In this document: piece by piece, positions 14,780 through 16,387 of the stretch
How the letters are laid out: every line of letters begins with the position of its first letter
Position numbering within the stretch: the first letter of the stretch is position 1
NCBI GenBank assembly: GCA_052386975.1
Contig: JBQTJQ010000113.1
Coordinates: 1-16,387, forward strand
DNA: 16,387 nucleotides
Origin: JACPFV01 sp052386975
GTDB taxonomy: Bacteria > Pseudomonadota > Gammaproteobacteria > Nevskiales > Nevskiaceae
Reading direction: 5' to 3'
Made by a program: the position numbers and the translations under genes
The notes under the pieces: generated by a model
What the model was told of the DNA's origin: nothing
The model's input: only the letters and a program-made list of their open reading frames with translations
The model's database searches: none

Positions 14780-15417
14780 AGCCACCGATGCGCGAGCGCC
14801 TCGAGCAAGCCGAGCAGTACCTCGCGAAAGCGGACCCGGTGCTGGGCGCCCTGATCCGCCGCCACGGGCCCTGCACGCTCGGCCTGAACCCGCGCGACCC
14901 GTTCCACATCCTGTGCACCTCGATCATCAGCCAGCAGCTGTCCACCAAGGCGGCGGACACGATCCAGGGGCGCGTAGAAGCGCTGGTCAAGGCCAACCCG
15001 CATCTCGAGCCCGGGCACTTCGCGCGCGTGCGCCATGCCTCGCTGCGCCGCTGCGGCCTGTCCAACGCCAAGGCAAGGTGGATCGTCGAGATCGCGCGGC
15101 GCGTGCGCGCCGGCGAATTCTCGTTCGAGGCGCTGAACCGGCTCGACGACGAGGCTGCCATCGAGATGCTCGACGCCCTGCCCGGCATCGGCCGCTGGTC
15201 GGCCGAGATGTACCTGATGTTCGCGCTGGGCCGGCTCGACATCTTCGCGATGGACGACCTCGGCCTGCGCCGCTCGGTCAACCAGCTCTACGCCAGGGGC
15301 CGCAAGCTCGGCGAGCGGCGCACGCTGGCCATCACCCGGGCCTGGGCGCCGTACCGGTCGGTCGCCAGCTGGTACCTGTGGCGGCTGGGTGACGAAGAGC
15401 CGGGCAACTGGTCTTAG
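14752..15417 (+). CDS. AlkA-type DNA-3-methyladenine glycosylase II
   Basis: Base-excision repair enzyme of the HhH-GPD superfamily that removes alkylated purines, 221 residues. This is shorter than E. coli AlkA (282) because it lacks the N-terminal domain, as in the short DNA-3-methyladenine glycosylase 2 family. Features: DPFHILCTSIISQQLSTKAADTI at 49-71 (family core), the helix-hairpin-helix LPGIGRWSAEMYLM at 143-156, and the catalytic Asp region FAMDDLGLRR at 165-174 (Asp168 or Asp169). No FeS cluster cysteines, so not an endonuclease III. ATG 14752 overlaps the patatin gene by 28 bases; the in-frame ATG 14788 (MRERLEQAEQYLAKADP) starts closer to the family alignment and avoids the overlap, so the true start may be there. 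The gap to DUF3617 is 17 bases. Confidence 0.9.
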   Translation: MDASRRQPLKPPMRERLEQAEQYLAKADPVLGALIRRHGPCTLGLNPRDPFHILCTSIISQQLSTKAADTIQGRVEALVKANPHLEPGHFARVRHASLRRCGLSNAKARWIVEIARRVRAGEFSFEALNRLDDEAAIEMLDALPGIGRWSAEMYLMFALGRLDIFAMDDLGLRRSVNQLYARGRKLGERRTLAITRAWAPYRSVASWYLWRLGDEEPGNWS

Positions 15418-15434
15418 GCGGACAAGGAGAGCAC

Positions 15435-15836
15435 ATGCGCATCGCAGCGGGCCTTGGAATCCTGGCGCTGTCCACGGCCGTGGTTGCCGCCGACCCGGGC
15501 ATGCAGCCCGGCCGGTACGACTACGAGGTCAAGATGGAGGTGGCCGGCGTGCCGTACGCCATGCCGGCCCAGAAATTCCAGAGCTGCGTGACGCAGGCCG
15601 ACGCCGATGCCGGCAAGCAGTACCGGCCGCCGCGCAACGAGCAGCAGTGCGAGGTCAAGGACCTCAAGCAGTCGGCCGGCAAGGCCAGCTTCACGATGGC
15701 CTGCAAGGACGGCACCACCGGCACGGCGGAGTACGCATTCACGCCGACGGGCATGACCGGCAAGACCGTCATCACGACGCAGGGTCAGGCGATGACGATG
15801 AACATGACCGCGAAGCGCATCGGGGACTGCAAGTAG
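15435..15836 (+). CDS. DUF3617 family exported protein
   Basis: Small secreted protein of 133 residues. The signal peptide MRIAAGLGILALSTAVVAA is cleaved near residue 19, leaving DPGMQPGRYDYEVKMEV, the typical DUF3617 opening (PG-x-W/Y then a beta strand), and then the GVPYAMPAQ.FQSC segment of the family. Four Cys (51, 72, 90, 132) can form two disulfides in the periplasm. The function of the family is unknown; it is widespread in gamma- and alphaproteobacteria. AAGGAG lies about six bases before the ATG. The TAG stop belongs to the GTAG head of a REP-like hairpin. It is last in the four-gene plus-strand run and convergent with the MoxR gene, with 22 bases between stops. Confidence 0.85.
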   Translation: MRIAAGLGILALSTAVVAADPGMQPGRYDYEVKMEVAGVPYAMPAQKFQSCVTQADADAGKQYRPPRNEQQCEVKDLKQSAGKASFTMACKDGTTGTAEYAFTPTGMTGKTVITTQGQAMTMNMTAKRIGDCK

Positions 15837-15854
15837 GAGCGCCTTCAGGCGCGA
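15833..15854. repeat. GTAG-headed REP-like hairpin of a second family
   Basis: GTAG (15833-15836) and GA are followed by arms GCGCC (15839-15843) and GGCGC (15848-15852) around loop TTCA. The stem is shorter and the core different from the REPIN pairs at 1523 and 11228. GTAGGAGCG-type hairpins are common intergenic repeats in Xanthomonadales as I recall. It sits in the 22-base gap between convergent genes and contributes the stop codon of the DUF3617 gene. Confidence 0.65.
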
Positions 15855-15858
15855 ATGC

Positions 15859-16387
15859 TTACTGCGCGCGCCTCGCCATGAAGGCCAGGCGCTCGAACAG
15901 GTGCACGTCCTGCTCGTTCTTCAGCAGCGCGCCGTAGAGCGGCGGCAGTGACTTCCTGGTCGAGGACTCGCGCAGCACGTCCGGCGCGATGTCCTCGGCC
16001 AGCAGCAGCTTGAGCCAGTCGAGCAGCTCGGAGGTCGACGGCTTCTTCTTCAGGCCCGGCAGCTCGCGCAGGCCGAAGAACACTTCCATGGCTTCCTTCA
16101 GCAGCATCTTCTTCAGCCCGGGAAAGTGCACGTCGACGATCTTCTGCATCACGTCCTTGTCGGGGAAGCGGATGTAGTGGAAGAAGCAGCGGCGCAGGAA
16201 CGCGTCCGGCAGTTCCTTCTCGTTGTTCGAGGTGATGATGATGGCCGGCCGGTGCTTCGTCTTCACCGTCTCGTGGGTCTCGTAGACGTAGAACTCCATG
16301 CGGTCGAGCTCGCGCAGCAGGTCGTTGGGGAACTCGATGTCGGCCTTGTCGATCTCGTCGATCAGCAGCACCGGCGGGGTGGCGCTG
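15859..16387 (-). CDS. MoxR-type AAA+ ATPase (N-terminus beyond window)
   Basis: C-terminal 175 residues or so of a MoxR-family AAA+ ATPase; the Walker A half lies beyond the window end. Seen in order: Walker B VLLIDEIDKAD just inside the edge, an RELDRMEFYVYETHE segment, sensor-1 IIITSNNEKELPDAFLRRCFFHY with the candidate arginine finger in FLRRC, then FPGLKKMLLKEAMEVFFGLRELPGLKKKPSTSELLDWLKLLLAEDI, a lid region typical of the subfamily paired with CoxE-like VWA proteins. It is cytoplasmic and probably remodels a client protein together with the VWA protein. The reading frame continues through the edge (S-A-T-P-P-V before Walker B), so an internal GTG at 16371 is not the real start. The VWA partner lies at 11285-12463 on the same strand, with four opposite-strand genes between. 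Confidence 0.92.
   Translation of the reverse strand, partial: SATPPVLLIDEIDKADIEFPNDLLRELDRMEFYVYETHETVKTKHRPAIIITSNNEKELPDAFLRRCFFHYIRFPDKDVMQKIVDVHFPGLKKMLLKEAMEVFFGLRELPGLKKKPSTSELLDWLKLLLAEDIAPDVLRESSTRKSLPPLYGALLKNEQDVHLFERLAFMARRAQ

Noticed and set aside
1..16387. CRISPR array, tRNA genes, insertion sequence or prophage
   Set aside because: No regularly spaced repeats, no cloverleaf-like segments, no transposase or integrase motifs were seen.

Overview
The window is GC-rich, coding-dense chromosomal DNA. GC-ending codons dominate, Shine-Dalgarno sites are AGGAG-like, and lipoproteins and outer-membrane proteins are abundant. The gene content points to a gammaproteobacterium near the Nevskiales/Xanthomonadales (Solimonas- or Steroidobacter-like): a Pla-1/VolA-type lipase, DUF1302 and DUF1329 proteins, DUF3617, a SanA-like protein, a MoxR/CoxE-type VWA pair, and GTAG-headed REP hairpins. 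The taxon is an inference from gene content. There are no tRNA or rRNA genes, CRISPR arrays, transposases or phage genes.

Layout. (1) 1-589 (-) is a class III nucleotide cyclase cut by the window start. (2) 657-3840 (+) holds an alpha/beta hydrolase, a REP pair, an SDR protein lacking the usual catalytic Ser/Tyr, and a GlpD-type FAD-dependent glycerol-3-phosphate dehydrogenase whose GTG start overlaps the SDR stop. (3) 3993-9990 (+) is a three-gene operon (Pla-1/VolA-family lipase lipoprotein, DUF1302 outer-membrane protein, DUF1329 periplasmic protein) with 27-28 nt gaps, a strong RBS at its head and a rho-independent terminator at 10017-10043. (4) 10150-11191 (-) is a MAPEG membrane protein followed by a SanA-like protein. 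(5) 11285-12463 (-) is a CoxE-like VWA protein. (6) 12478-15836 (+) holds a DUF4034/TPR lipoprotein, a patatin-like lipoprotein, an AlkA-type DNA glycosylase and a DUF3617 protein, tightly packed or overlapping. (7) 15859-16387 (-) is the C-terminal part of a MoxR-type AAA+ ATPase, the usual partner of the VWA protein in (5).

Themes. Lipid and envelope chemistry dominates: two lipid-hydrolase lipoproteins, an alpha/beta hydrolase, glycerol-3-phosphate oxidation, a predicted outer-membrane barrel with a periplasmic partner, MAPEG and SanA. A plausible but unproven reading is that the lipase/DUF1302/DUF1329 operon releases and moves a hydrophobic product across the envelope, while GlpD uses glycerol-3-phosphate derived from lipids.

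Non-coding structure. Two REPIN-like inverted pairs of GTAG-headed hairpins (1523-1576 and 11228-11280) share a core and differ by a compensated base pair. A third GTAG-headed hairpin of another family lies at 15833-15854. In two of the three cases the TAG of the GTAG head is the stop codon of the upstream gene. No gene-free stretch exceeds 300 bases; the longest are 9991-10149 and 3841-3992.
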